38,095 bases of DNA from NCBI GenBank assembly GCA_045565015.1, contig JBJLGD010000019.1:1-38095 (forward strand), read 5' to 3'. Origin of the DNA: GCA-2697345 sp045565015 (GTDB lineage Bacteria; Pseudomonadota; Alphaproteobacteria; Rhodobacterales; Rhodobacteraceae). Of the stretch, positions 24,204 to 32,282 are shown in pieces. Below the pieces are notes generated by a model. That model had not been told where the DNA came from and did not search any database. It saw only the letters and a list, made by a program, of their open reading frames with translations. A program made the position numbers and the translations under genes. Within the stretch, counting starts at the first letter, position 1; every line of letters begins with the position of its first letter.

Positions 24204-25106
24204 CTACTTCTTATTTGCAAGGAAAACACCCAATCCAATTAGAATAGCGCCATAAAGACTAACCCAGTTCCAATCTCCTCCCAAAATAACTACAATCATC
24301 ATCACATAAAAGGGGGCAGCATTAACGTGAACTGAAGCAACAGCTACACCAACTTTACTAACACCATTAATATACAACCATTGAGATACCGCTATTCCAA
24401 ATAATGCGTGAACAATAAGAGCCACAAAATATCTTGGACTAAGAATCTCCCATGTTAAACTTTGAAAATCTAACGCAACACCGAAAATTAAAATGGTTCC
24501 CAAAAACAACGCCGCGCCAATAACCGTGGTAGTTGTTCTAGCCAATGCACTCAACTCTGGTAAGTTTTTTACACTTGCACGAGTACCCCAAGCATACGAA
24601 AAAGATGCCAAACAAACCAAAAAACCACCAAGAAAATTAGAAGATCCGTCTGATGTTTCGCGGAAGCCTATAGCGACTATTCCCCCAAGGATTGCTAATA
24701 TTACACCACTAACAAAAGTTAATTTTATTTTTCTATTATCTAAAGCAACTTCTAAAATTGCCGCAAATGCCGGTAATGAAGCTGCTGCTACTGCAACAGT
24801 AACAGGGTCAGTTAATGCTTGAGCTTTTAGAAAAAAATAGCCAGAGAACCCAAGGCCAAAAATACCTATCGAGATAGCTTTAATCCATGGTGCCTGCAAA
24901 ACACTGTTCAACCCCTCAACGATTAGCCAAACTAATAATAATATTATACTTGCTAAAACCAATCTGACTGTAATTACTGGCAAGGGCTCCAAAATCTCTA
25001 ATAGAACTTCAGCAGCTGGGAAACCCATAGCCCAAAAGAAGACACCAGAGGCTAAGAACAAATTAGCTTTTATTATCTCAATAATTGGTTTTGAACGTTT
25101 ATCCAT
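24204..25106 (-). CDS. EamA/DMT-family transporter
   Basis: An inner-membrane protein of about 300 residues with ten predicted helices in two EamA repeats. The first repeat begins LFLASGVFFWAMGFPAAEVLLEILEPLPVITVRLVLA, the typical DMT start in which the second helix has PxxxxxxR. The second begins FLGGFLVCLASFSYAWGTRASVK. The last helix ends GLGVFLANKK. DMT proteins usually export amino acids or other metabolites; the substrate cannot be told. I start at the ATG at 25106 instead of the TTG four codons upstream. The 299 bases to the divergent CitE-like gene hold both promoters plus a 37-codon open frame (25238-25351, plus) with no ribosome site, which I do not call as a gene. Confidence 0.85.
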   Translation of the reverse strand: MDKRSKPIIEIIKANLFLASGVFFWAMGFPAAEVLLEILEPLPVITVRLVLASIILLLVWLIVEGLNSVLQAPWIKAISIGIFGLGFSGYFFLKAQALTDPVTVAVAAASLPAFAAILEVALDNRKIKLTFVSGVILAILGGIVAIGFRETSDGSSNFLGGFLVCLASFSYAWGTRASVKNLPELSALARTTTTVIGAALFLGTILIFGVALDFQSLTWEILSPRYFVALIVHALFGIAVSQWLYINGVSKVGVAVASVHVNAAPFYVMMIVVILGGDWNWVSLYGAILIGLGVFLANKK

Positions 25107-25405
25107 CTCTGTCTTCAACTATTAGTTTTTTCAAAAATCTCTACGTGGGTAACCTACTTATTAAGCTAGGTCTTTACTATTTAAGACTAAATTACTGTCG
25201 TTATTAGGTATCCTAAAACCGACTGTTTATAGATGCTATGACGACAGACCAGAGTAATCTCAAACTAGCTCATAGTATAGAATATCTTTCAGAAGAGATT
25301 CTAAACAATAAAATAGAAATATTTAGTAGAGTTAATTTATTATTGAGTTGAACTACTTTTAAATTATATTACTGACAAAATAAAATATCAGTTGGGGAAT
25401 GCAGA

Positions 25406-26275
25406 TTGAATAATTTAAAAGTAGAAAAGAATGTTAGGCCTCGAAGAAGCTTTATTTTTACGCCAGGCCTCAGACCAGATATGTTTCCAAAGGCATTAGC
25501 TAGCGGTGTGGATATGGTATGCATCGAACTAGAAGATGGAATTGCGCCTAAAGATAAAGATGAGGCGCGAGAAAAAACTTTAAAATTATTTTCTATAAAA
25601 CAGAAAAATGATGGGGTAGAGCGTCTCGTTCGGATCAATAGTTTAAGAGAAGCATTTGGAATTGCAGACATCCAAGCTATTCTAGCAACAGATACACCTC
25701 CTCCAGCGCTGATGATACCAAAGGTCAGAAACCCTGATGAAATTGTTTTACTTGATAATCTTTTAACCGAGAAAGGTCATGACACCCGACTCCATATAAT
25801 TATTGAAACCAATGAAGGACTCGAGGCAGCTTTTGAAATTGCACACTCAAGTACTCGCATAGACTCTATGCTTTTTGGCGGAATTGATATGGCCGCAGAA
25901 CTTCGATGCAACTTATCTTGGGAACCACTTTTATATGCAAGATCTCGCTGCGTTCATGCTGCAGCTTCAGCAGGACTAGATATAATCGATGTACCATATC
26001 TTGATTTAAAAGATCCCAGCGGCATGCGCACTGAGGCAGAACAAGCAAAGTCAATTGGATTTTCTGGAAAAGGATCTATCCACCCAAAACAAATAAAAGC
26101 CCTAAATGAGATTTTCACCCCAAACAAGGACGAAATTTCTCGGGCCAGACGAATTATAAACACTTATGAAGCAGCCGATACTGGCCTAGTCGTAATTGAT
26201 GGCAAACTAATAGAAAAACCTGTAATGAGAGAAATGTATCGGATCGAGGCAATTGCAAACAGGATGGGACTATGA
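25406..26275 (+). CDS. CitE-like CoA-ester lyase (HpcH/HpaI family)
   Basis: A 289-residue TIM-barrel lyase of the citrate lyase beta-subunit-like group, which cleaves malyl-, beta-methylmalyl- or citramalyl-CoA. Visible elements are RRSFIFTPGLRPDMF, CIELEDGIAPKDKDEAR, the CoA-binding Arg in LVRIN (77), the metal ligands Glu134 in IIIETNEGLE and Asp161 in FGGIDMAAEL, and GKGSIHPKQIKALNEIF near the end. The start is TTG, eight bases after GGGG; an ATG just upstream is out of frame and soon stops. It converges on the small exported-protein gene. Beside a CoA-transferase, acyl-CoA dehydrogenase and MmgE/PrpD gene, a citramalyl-CoA lyase role is attractive. Malyl-CoA lyase is the main alternative. 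Confidence 0.88.
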   Translation: MNNLKVEKNVRPRRSFIFTPGLRPDMFPKALASGVDMVCIELEDGIAPKDKDEAREKTLKLFSIKQKNDGVERLVRINSLREAFGIADIQAILATDTPPPALMIPKVRNPDEIVLLDNLLTEKGHDTRLHIIIETNEGLEAAFEIAHSSTRIDSMLFGGIDMAAELRCNLSWEPLLYARSRCVHAAASAGLDIIDVPYLDLKDPSGMRTEAEQAKSIGFSGKGSIHPKQIKALNEIFTPNKDEISRARRIINTYEAADTGLVVIDGKLIEKPVMREMYRIEAIANRMGL

Positions 26276-26288
26276 TGTTTTTTATGGT

Positions 26289-26666
26289 TCATCGGCTATA
26301 AAAATTTAAAATACACTCAACACTTTCATAGGTTTTCCATAAACTAGTTCCTTCTCGCTCCGAATACGATCCATCTGATGTAATTAAAAACTCTTGATGC
26401 TCCTCAGTTTCCAAAAGTCCAAAGCGAACACTTTTATCGTCAGCAGAAATTAATATAAACCTATTACCAAAAAGCAAAATACTCTTTGTATACCGTTCCC
26501 ATTTCCCAGAAATTCTATCCGGGCCATTCCAGCACCCAAAAGAAAATTCTCGAGCTAATGTTAAAGAAGGTACTAAGACCACAATCAGTATTGTAAGCAC
26601 TAGGATGACAACAGATAGTTTAAAACTACAAATCGAGAAGTAATTTAGATATAGGTTTTTCAACAT
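26289..26666 (-). CDS. Small exported or membrane-anchored protein of unknown function
   Basis: A 125-residue product that I do not recognise. A hydrophobic segment at about 17-38 (FKLSVVILVLTILIVVLVPSL), ending in TLA, suggests a long signal peptide or anchor. The rest is a small polar domain with two Cys (in FGCWNGP and VECILNF) that could pair in the periplasm. It reads like a small beta-rich domain (ISGKWERYTKSILLFGNRFILIS). Its start overlaps the end of the MmgE/PrpD gene by 41 bases, so it is probably the last cistron of that operon. No strong ribosome site is visible. Confidence 0.55.
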   Translation of the reverse strand: MLKNLYLNYFSICSFKLSVVILVLTILIVVLVPSLTLAREFSFGCWNGPDRISGKWERYTKSILLFGNRFILISADDKSVRFGLLETEEHQEFLITSDGSYSEREGTSLWKTYESVECILNFYSR

Positions 26667-27939
26667 GTGTAATTTTTTCCGTTATCGCCTGCCATACTTT
26701 TTCAGAGTGTTCTTGGCCTATAAGACTGTTTGATTTTGACCGAACTTTTTTCTCTCGAAGTTTAGGATCAGCTAATTTGGACAAGTCATGATTGTCAGTG
26801 AACACTCTTCCATCGAACATCGTTATTTTCGCACTTGCTGCTGTCTCACTAAGATTTCCATTAGTCTCTATAAAGACTTTATCACGGAGTTCCGTAAAAC
26901 TTGTGTTAGAGCAGACCGAATTAGAAAAGCTTTCCAGCCGTGCGGTATCAACGCCCCACATAATCATTGCTGCTGTTAACCTAAAACTAAACTTGGCCTC
27001 AAGGCCCGTTCTTGGTGATAAAATATTACAAACGTTTAGGTATTGGGGGTGAATTATTAGTTTGATCTCCTTAATCTCATGAGGACTCAGTAAATGATTT
27101 TCTCTTAACTCGATTAATGCCTCCATCCCCGCATGTAATCCGTGACAGCAAGCATGAAATTTGTGAGTTACCGATTCAAATATGAATTCTGTTCCAAGAC
27201 TATTAAAGATCTCAGAATTATTTTCTGAGTCATGAGTTTCAGCAAAACTCTGAGGTCCCTCAAAGGGTTCCTCCGTGGCAACAAATCCTTTTAGCGCTAA
27301 AAGAGCTGACTCCACACCATTACTGGCAGCAATGCCAGCATGGAAAGGCTTTCCCATAGTACCAAACTGACTTTTTATCCCGCTAGCACGTGACGCCGCT
27401 AATCCTAAAGCCATTTTGAATTGGTTTTTATTTAAACCAAGTAAATAAGCCGAGGCAACAGTAGCACCAAATGTACCAGCTGTTGATGTTATGTGAAAAC
27501 CTTTTCGGTAGTGAGACCTTCCCAACCAGGCTCCTACCCTTATAGCTATTTCCATACCACAAAGTACTGCCTGTTTGAAATTGTTTAGATCAGTACCTAA
27601 CCGATCAGCAAGAGCTAAAGAAGCTGGCATTACTGTAACGGACGGATGTCCCAGAGATGCAAAATGAGTATCATCATAATCAAGCGCATGAGAAATTGTT
27701 CCATTTATCAGCGCGGCTGAACGGCTTGAAATTTTTTGATCTGATCCAAAAACAAAAGCTTCTGGATTACCGCCCTCCTCCATAAAACATGATCTTACAA
27801 CTCGAGAAACAGGTTCGTTTTGAGCTGCCAAAGATACACTAAGCCAATCAAGAAGAGATAAATTTACTATGTGACCTACATGAGTTGGGTAATCTTTTTT
27901 TGATAGTGTGAACTGAATAATTTTTTCAGCAATACCCAT
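26626..27939 (-). CDS. MmgE/PrpD-family protein
   Basis: A 437-residue member of the MmgE/PrpD family, which includes 2-methylcitrate dehydratase and cis-aconitate decarboxylase. Visible signatures are LSLLDWLSVSLAAQ, INGTISHALDYDDTHFASLGHPSVTVMPASLALADR (the conserved DYDD-TH motif near 90), KGFHITSTAGTFGATVASAYLLGL, and GMGKPFHAG-like GTMGKPFHAGIAASNG. KFHACCHGLHAGMEAL is the usual active-site region (K-x-HxxCxxxH). The ATG overlaps the stop of the acyl-CoA dehydrogenase gene by one base (TAATG). The substrate is probably a branched C5-C7 tricarboxylate or dicarboxylate. Its partners suggest itaconate-related metabolism, where I recall a PrpD-like gene in Pseudomonas. Confidence 0.88.
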   Translation of the reverse strand: MGIAEKIIQFTLSKKDYPTHVGHIVNLSLLDWLSVSLAAQNEPVSRVVRSCFMEEGGNPEAFVFGSDQKISSRSAALINGTISHALDYDDTHFASLGHPSVTVMPASLALADRLGTDLNNFKQAVLCGMEIAIRVGAWLGRSHYRKGFHITSTAGTFGATVASAYLLGLNKNQFKMALGLAASRASGIKSQFGTMGKPFHAGIAASNGVESALLALKGFVATEEPFEGPQSFAETHDSENNSEIFNSLGTEFIFESVTHKFHACCHGLHAGMEALIELRENHLLSPHEIKEIKLIIHPQYLNVCNILSPRTGLEAKFSFRLTAAMIMWGVDTARLESFSNSVCSNTSFTELRDKVFIETNGNLSETAASAKITMFDGRVFTDNHDLSKLADPKLREKKVRSKSNSLIGQEHSEKVWQAITEKITHVEKPISKLLLDL

Positions 27940-29096
27940 TAGTATGACCTCGGCAAACCAAGCACATGCTCTGCTACATAACTAAGCACCATATTCGTGG
28001 AAACTGGCGCCACTTGATACAAACGAGCCTCCCGAAACTTTCGTTCGATATCATATTCCTCTGCGAATCCAAAACCACCAAAAGTCTGAATACACATTTC
28101 AGCTGCCTCCCAACTCGCATCGGAGGATAATAGCTTTGCTAAATTTGCCTCCTCTCCCGGATTTCCACCTGCATCATATAATTTGAGGGCTTCTGCTAGC
28201 ATTAATTCAGCTGCACGCATTTGACTATAAGAACGTGAGATTGGAAATTGAATACCCTGATTTTGGCCTATTGGCCTCTTAAACACTTTTCGTTCGCTCG
28301 CATAAGCAGTAGCTTTTTCAATAAACCATTTTGCGTCACCAATACATTCTGCAGAAATCAAAAGCCTTTCAGCATTCATTCCAGATAGAATATTTCGAAA
28401 CCCTTTACCCTCTTCACCAACCAGGCTTGTCTCTGGAATTTTCATATCATCAAAAAATAATTCCGTAGTAGAATGGTTCATCATAGTTCTAATAGGACGA
28501 ATAGTGAGGCTTTTACCCAAGACCTCTCGCATATCTACTAAAAATACAGATAGTCCGTCTGTTTTTTTTGTTACTTCATCCAATGGTTTTGTTCTTGCTA
28601 ATAGAAGTAGTAAGTCTGAATGTTCTGCACGGCTCGTCCAAATTTTTTGACCATTAACAATATAATTATTACCAACTTTTCTTGCAGTTGTTCTCAGAGC
28701 AGTAGTATCAGTTCCACTCGTCGGTTCAGTTACACCAAAGGCTTGTAGTCTAAGTTTACCGCTTGCAATGCTAGGCAAGTATTGTTCTTTTTGTATCTGT
28801 GACCCGTATCTTAAAACAGTTCCCATGGTATACATTTGAGCATGACAGGCTCCAGCATTACACCCTGCTCGATGTATCTCCTCAAGGATAGCTGCTCCCG
28901 CAGCTAAAGGTAAGCCCAAACCCCCATATTCCTCTGGGATTAACGCCGAAAGATAACCCTGATCTGTTAATGCTTCGACAAATTCTACGGGATAGGCCTG
29001 GTCTCGATCGCATTTTTGCCAATACTTTCCAGGGAAGCCCTTGCATAGCTGACTGACTCCTTTACGAATATCTGGATGGTTTAATTCATATGTCAT
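27939..29096 (-). CDS. Acyl-CoA dehydrogenase, subfamily with displaced catalytic base
   Basis: A 385-residue flavoprotein that oxidises acyl-CoA to 2-enoyl-CoA, passing electrons to ETF. The FAD/substrate signatures are FGVTEPTSGTDTTALRTTA (120-138), KIWTSRAEHSDLLLLL, and the C-terminal CIQTFGGFGFAEEYDIERKFREARLYQ. Where medium-chain enzymes have catalytic Glu (IYEGT), this one has VAPVST with Pro364. Glu243 in GMNAERLL matches the isovaleryl-CoA dehydrogenase base position instead, so a branched substrate is plausible. The LPRSY ending marks a recognisable subfamily. GAGG precedes the ATG. It lies 74 bases after the CoA-transferase gene and is coupled to the MmgE/PrpD gene. Confidence 0.92.
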   Translation of the reverse strand: MTYELNHPDIRKGVSQLCKGFPGKYWQKCDRDQAYPVEFVEALTDQGYLSALIPEEYGGLGLPLAAGAAILEEIHRAGCNAGACHAQMYTMGTVLRYGSQIQKEQYLPSIASGKLRLQAFGVTEPTSGTDTTALRTTARKVGNNYIVNGQKIWTSRAEHSDLLLLLARTKPLDEVTKKTDGLSVFLVDMREVLGKSLTIRPIRTMMNHSTTELFFDDMKIPETSLVGEEGKGFRNILSGMNAERLLISAECIGDAKWFIEKATAYASERKVFKRPIGQNQGIQFPISRSYSQMRAAELMLAEALKLYDAGGNPGEEANLAKLLSSDASWEAAEMCIQTFGGFGFAEEYDIERKFREARLYQVAPVSTNMVLSYVAEHVLGLPRSY

Positions 29097-29170
29097 TACT
29101 AACCTCTTAACTTTTAACTAATTAATAATTTCTTGTATTTAAAGATTTGTTCTTTTCCAGTAGTTTTTTC

Positions 29171-30292
29171 CTAGGAAAACTCCTCTTTCAATTTTTTGTT
29201 GTGTTCACCTAAATCAGGTACATTGATCGGTGATCCTGACTCCGTCGATACAGGTAAGGCCGCAAGTTCAATATTTTGATTACCAATTTTTGCATAAGAT
29301 GTTTTTAAAAATTGATGTTTAGACACATCAGAAACTGAATTGAGAGAGGAGTACGCTATATTTGCCTTTTTGAGAAGATCCATAACCGTAGCCTTATCAT
29401 AATTAGAAAAGCATTTATTAACTTTAGCATCTAACTCAACTCTATTACTGAACCTATCAGTATTGTTCTTAAAAAATGGATTATAGATAAGATCGACATC
29501 CTGTAAAACATATTCGCAAAAGGAAGCCCACTCTCGATTACTCTGAATAGACAATAATATTTGAGATCCATCCCTACAAGTAAAGGCTCCATATGGGGAT
29601 ATAAAACTATGTTGAAGCCCGGTTCTCTCAGGAGCACCACCCATATATCGATGCGATAAAAGTGCCATATTCATCCAGTCCGCCATTACATCAAACATGG
29701 AAATAGGTATGTCCATTCCTTCACCCGTTCGAGAAACCTGGATTAAGCCTCTCAAAATAGCGGAAAATGCTGTTAAACCAGATGACAAGTCTGTCATGGA
29801 AACACCTACTCTACTTGGTGTCGTCTTAGTACCAGTAACCGAACAAACTCCACTCTCGGCTTGTACCAAGAAATCATAAGCCTTCATCTCAGCCGCCTCA
29901 CCTGTTTCACCATAACCTGATACACGACACGTAATTATTTTGGGGTTACGCGATCTCAGAGTACTACCATCAAGCCCTAATCTGGCTACGGCCCCAGGCG
30001 CTAAATTACTAATAAAAACATCGGCTTTCGATAAGAGTTTTAACATAAATGATACATCAGCAGCATCTTTGAGGTCCAAACAAAGAGACTCTTTACCTCG
30101 GTTCAACCAAGCAAAAATTGTACTTTGTCCATCAGCTCCCGCATCATAACCTCTTGCAAAGTCACCCTCAGGTCGTTCAATTTTTATCACTCTCGCTCCA
30201 GCGTCGGCTAGTAATAAACCACAATATGGTGCCGCTACCGCTTGCTCTAATGAAACGACTAAGATTCCATCTAATTCTCTGTTTAAACTCAT
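29171..30292 (-). CDS. Family III (CaiB/BaiF) CoA-transferase
   Basis: A CoA-transferase of 373 residues, shorter than Frc. It starts LDGILVVSLEQAVAAPYCGLLLADAGARVIKIERPEGDFAR, has the WLNRGKESLCLDLK segment, and places the catalytic Asp168 in VGVSMTDLSSGL. It ends VPDLGEHNKKL, the usual CoA-transferase III tail. The Gly-rich loop of Frc is absent, so oxalate is not the likely acceptor. Itaconate, mesaconate, citramalate or glutarate-type acids are reasonable, with succinyl-CoA as donor. It heads the minus-strand operon with the acyl-CoA dehydrogenase, MmgE/PrpD and small exported protein genes, and is divergent from the enoyl-CoA hydratase gene. Confidence 0.9.
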   Translation of the reverse strand: MSLNRELDGILVVSLEQAVAAPYCGLLLADAGARVIKIERPEGDFARGYDAGADGQSTIFAWLNRGKESLCLDLKDAADVSFMLKLLSKADVFISNLAPGAVARLGLDGSTLRSRNPKIITCRVSGYGETGEAAEMKAYDFLVQAESGVCSVTGTKTTPSRVGVSMTDLSSGLTAFSAILRGLIQVSRTGEGMDIPISMFDVMADWMNMALLSHRYMGGAPERTGLQHSFISPYGAFTCRDGSQILLSIQSNREWASFCEYVLQDVDLIYNPFFKNNTDRFSNRVELDAKVNKCFSNYDKATVMDLLKKANIAYSSLNSVSDVSKHQFLKTSYAKIGNQNIELAALPVSTESGSPINVPDLGEHNKKLKEEFS

Positions 30293-30420
30293 AATTTTGT
30301 AACCTATTTTTATTTTTAGTTTAAAATCCTTAAGAAATTGAAGTTGTTTTCATTAATTTAATATATAGCTAAATAATGATAAGCTTTTCAAACATACGCA
30401 AGTACCTTAAATAGCAAATT

Positions 30421-30438
30421 AGTATTAGACAAAATACT
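30421..30438. promoter_or_regulatory. Inverted repeat in the divergent promoter region
   Basis: AGTATT-AGACAA-AATACT forms perfect six-base arms inside the 186-base region between the divergent CoA-transferase and enoyl-CoA hydratase genes. Its position suits an operator for one or both operons. No regulator gene lies next to it, so its ligand protein is unknown. Confidence 0.35.
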
Positions 30439-30478
30439 CGGTAAAAATAATGCCTACCTAAGTCAAAAAGAGTTGTTA

Positions 30479-31273
30479 ATGGAAAAAGAATATAAAACTA
30501 TAAAAGTTGAAGTGATAAAAGATTATATTACTTTAGTAACACTTAATCGCCCTGAGTCGGCAAATGCATTTAATACTCTTATGGCAAGAGAGTTGATTCA
30601 CTTATTTGAGAATCTATCTATGACACCAGTTGATTGTAGGGTCGTTATAATAACTGGATCGGGTGAAAGAGCATTTTGCGCAGGCGGCGATCTAAAAGAG
30701 CGTGATGGTATGACTGATTCACAGTGGGTGGAACAGCATTTAGTATATGAAAAAATGGCTCGAACAGTTATTGAATTTCCCATTCCTATAATTGGTGCAA
30801 TTAATGGAGCAGCCTATGGTGGGGGTTGTGAGTTAGTAGCGATGTTAGATTTTGTATATGCTTCCGATAATGCCAAGTTTGCTCAAACTGAAGTAAAGCT
30901 AGGAATAATTCCAGGTGCGGGAGGAACACAAACATTAACCCGTGCAATCGGGGAGCGCAGAGCTAAAGAGTTAATATTGACTGGAAAAGTGTTTAGTGCC
31001 CAAGAAGCTCTTGATTGGGGTCTTGTGAATAAAGTTCTTAAGATCTCTGAGCTGCTTCCAACAGTCCTTAAAACAGCACAGATAATTGCTGATAATGCAC
31101 CTATCGCAGTACGACAAGCCAAACAAGCAATCCACAAGGGGCTCCAAATGAGTTTATCGGATGGAATGTCATTTGAAATTGAAGCATATAATCGTACTGT
31201 TCCAACAAAAGATCGAATAGAAGGCGTGAAAGCCTTTAATGAGAAAAGACCTCCAATATTTAAGGGCCGTTAA
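30479..31273 (+). CDS. Enoyl-CoA hydratase/isomerase family protein, probable hydratase
   Basis: A crotonase-fold protein of 264 residues. The oxyanion hole is formed by FCAGGDLKE (about 67) and INGAAYGGGCELV (109-120). Both catalytic Glu of true hydratases are present: Glu118 in GGCELV and Glu138 in FAQTEVKLGIIPGAGGTQ. An active syn-hydratase is therefore expected, not an isomerase or dehalogenase. I chose the ATG at 30479 over the TTG two codons upstream. The stop is one base before the GTG of the HMG-CoA-lyase-like gene, so the two are coupled. That pairing suggests 3-methylglutaconyl-CoA hydratase (AUH-type) activity; a general enoyl-CoA hydratase is the alternative. Confidence 0.9.
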   Translation: MEKEYKTIKVEVIKDYITLVTLNRPESANAFNTLMARELIHLFENLSMTPVDCRVVIITGSGERAFCAGGDLKERDGMTDSQWVEQHLVYEKMARTVIEFPIPIIGAINGAAYGGGCELVAMLDFVYASDNAKFAQTEVKLGIIPGAGGTQTLTRAIGERRAKELILTGKVFSAQEALDWGLVNKVLKISELLPTVLKTAQIIADNAPIAVRQAKQAIHKGLQMSLSDGMSFEIEAYNRTVPTKDRIEGVKAFNEKRPPIFKGR

Positions 31274-31274
31274 T

Positions 31275-32183
31275 GTGTCTGATATTGTCGAAATACGAGA
31301 AGTTGGTTTAAGAGATGGCCTTCAGCTTATAAAAACTCCGTTAACAACTCAACAAAAGTTAGAATGGGTAAAAAAACAAGTGAACGCTGGCTTTAACGAA
31401 ATCGAAGTTACCTCGTTCGTACCACCCAAACTTTTACCTCAATTTTCTGACGCCAATGAAATGGTCATACGTTCTAATAAAATACAAAACCTAAAGGCAA
31501 CTGCTTTAGTCTTGAATCTCAAAGGCGCTACTCGAGCGATTGCTGCTGGGACAAAAAAAATTACTTTTGTAATATCAGCATCTGAAGAACATAATCAATC
31601 AAATGTAAGATGCTCAATTGCTGAGTCTCTTTCAATGTTTAAAGAAGTTATCAAACTTTGTAATATCAGCGGTAGAAAAATTGAGGTTGCGGGAGCAATC
31701 GCAACGTCTTTTGGCTGTTCGATGCAAGGATCGGTGGATGAAATACAAGTATTAAAATTAGCGTCCAGCATGGCGGAAGGTGGTGCAGACGAAATCAATT
31801 TAGCTGATACGGTCGGTTATGCCAATCCAAGTCAAGTAAAATCACTTTTTTCAAAGTTGAGAAATTCTATTGGAACAATCCCTATGGCTGCTCACTTTCA
31901 CGACACTCGAGCGATGGGTTTAGCCAATGTTGTATCAGCTCTTGAGGCCGATGTTAGAAAATTCGATGCCACTTTAGCAGGTCTAGGTGGGTGCCCATTT
32001 GCTCCAGGTGCCTCTGGAAATATTGCAACTGAAGACTGCGCTTACTTATTAGAAAATATGGGCTTTGACACAGGCATTAATATCCAAAAACTAATTGCCC
32101 TAAGAAATCACCTTTCAAGTATTTTACCTAATGAAACATTGGAAGGAAAGCTGAGCGTTGCACTGCCCGCAATAAATTTTTAA
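31275..32183 (+). CDS. Hydroxymethylglutaryl-CoA lyase-like enzyme
   Basis: A DRE-TIM metallolyase of 302 residues, expected to cleave HMG-CoA to acetoacetate and acetyl-CoA. The signatures are EIREVGLRDGLQ with Arg13-Asp14, NEIEVTSFVPPKLLPQFSDA, the metal-binding HFHDTRAMGLANV, and the flexible catalytic loop GLGGCPFAPGASGNIATED with its Cys. The frame is open from 31239, but that would overlap the hydratase by 35 bases. I start at the GTG at 31275, right after the hydratase stop and with AAGGG upstream, which gives the usual MSDIVEI start. No methylcrotonyl-CoA carboxylase gene accompanies it, so leucine breakdown is not complete here. Hydroxymethylglutaryl-CoA or a related branched hydroxyacyl-CoA is the likely substrate. 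Confidence 0.88.
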   Translation: MSDIVEIREVGLRDGLQLIKTPLTTQQKLEWVKKQVNAGFNEIEVTSFVPPKLLPQFSDANEMVIRSNKIQNLKATALVLNLKGATRAIAAGTKKITFVISASEEHNQSNVRCSIAESLSMFKEVIKLCNISGRKIEVAGAIATSFGCSMQGSVDEIQVLKLASSMAEGGADEINLADTVGYANPSQVKSLFSKLRNSIGTIPMAAHFHDTRAMGLANVVSALEADVRKFDATLAGLGGCPFAPGASGNIATEDCAYLLENMGFDTGINIQKLIALRNHLSSILPNETLEGKLSVALPAINF

Positions 32184-32282
32184 AATTAATTACGACCTTT
32201 TAGCCTTTACAGTTCCAATTAAATTCTTCTAAAAATATATTAAAAATATATAATGATGTGAGTAATAGAAGGGAGTAACCAA

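Noticed and set aside
25238..25351. 37-codon open frame in the EamA/CitE divergent region
   Set aside because: There is no ribosome site and no recognisable motif. A random frame of this length is expected in AT-rich DNA.
31239..31274. ATG start of the HMG-CoA-lyase-like gene inside the hydratase
   Set aside because: It would overlap the hydratase by 35 bases and add non-family residues; the GTG at 31275 fits family length and has AAGGG.
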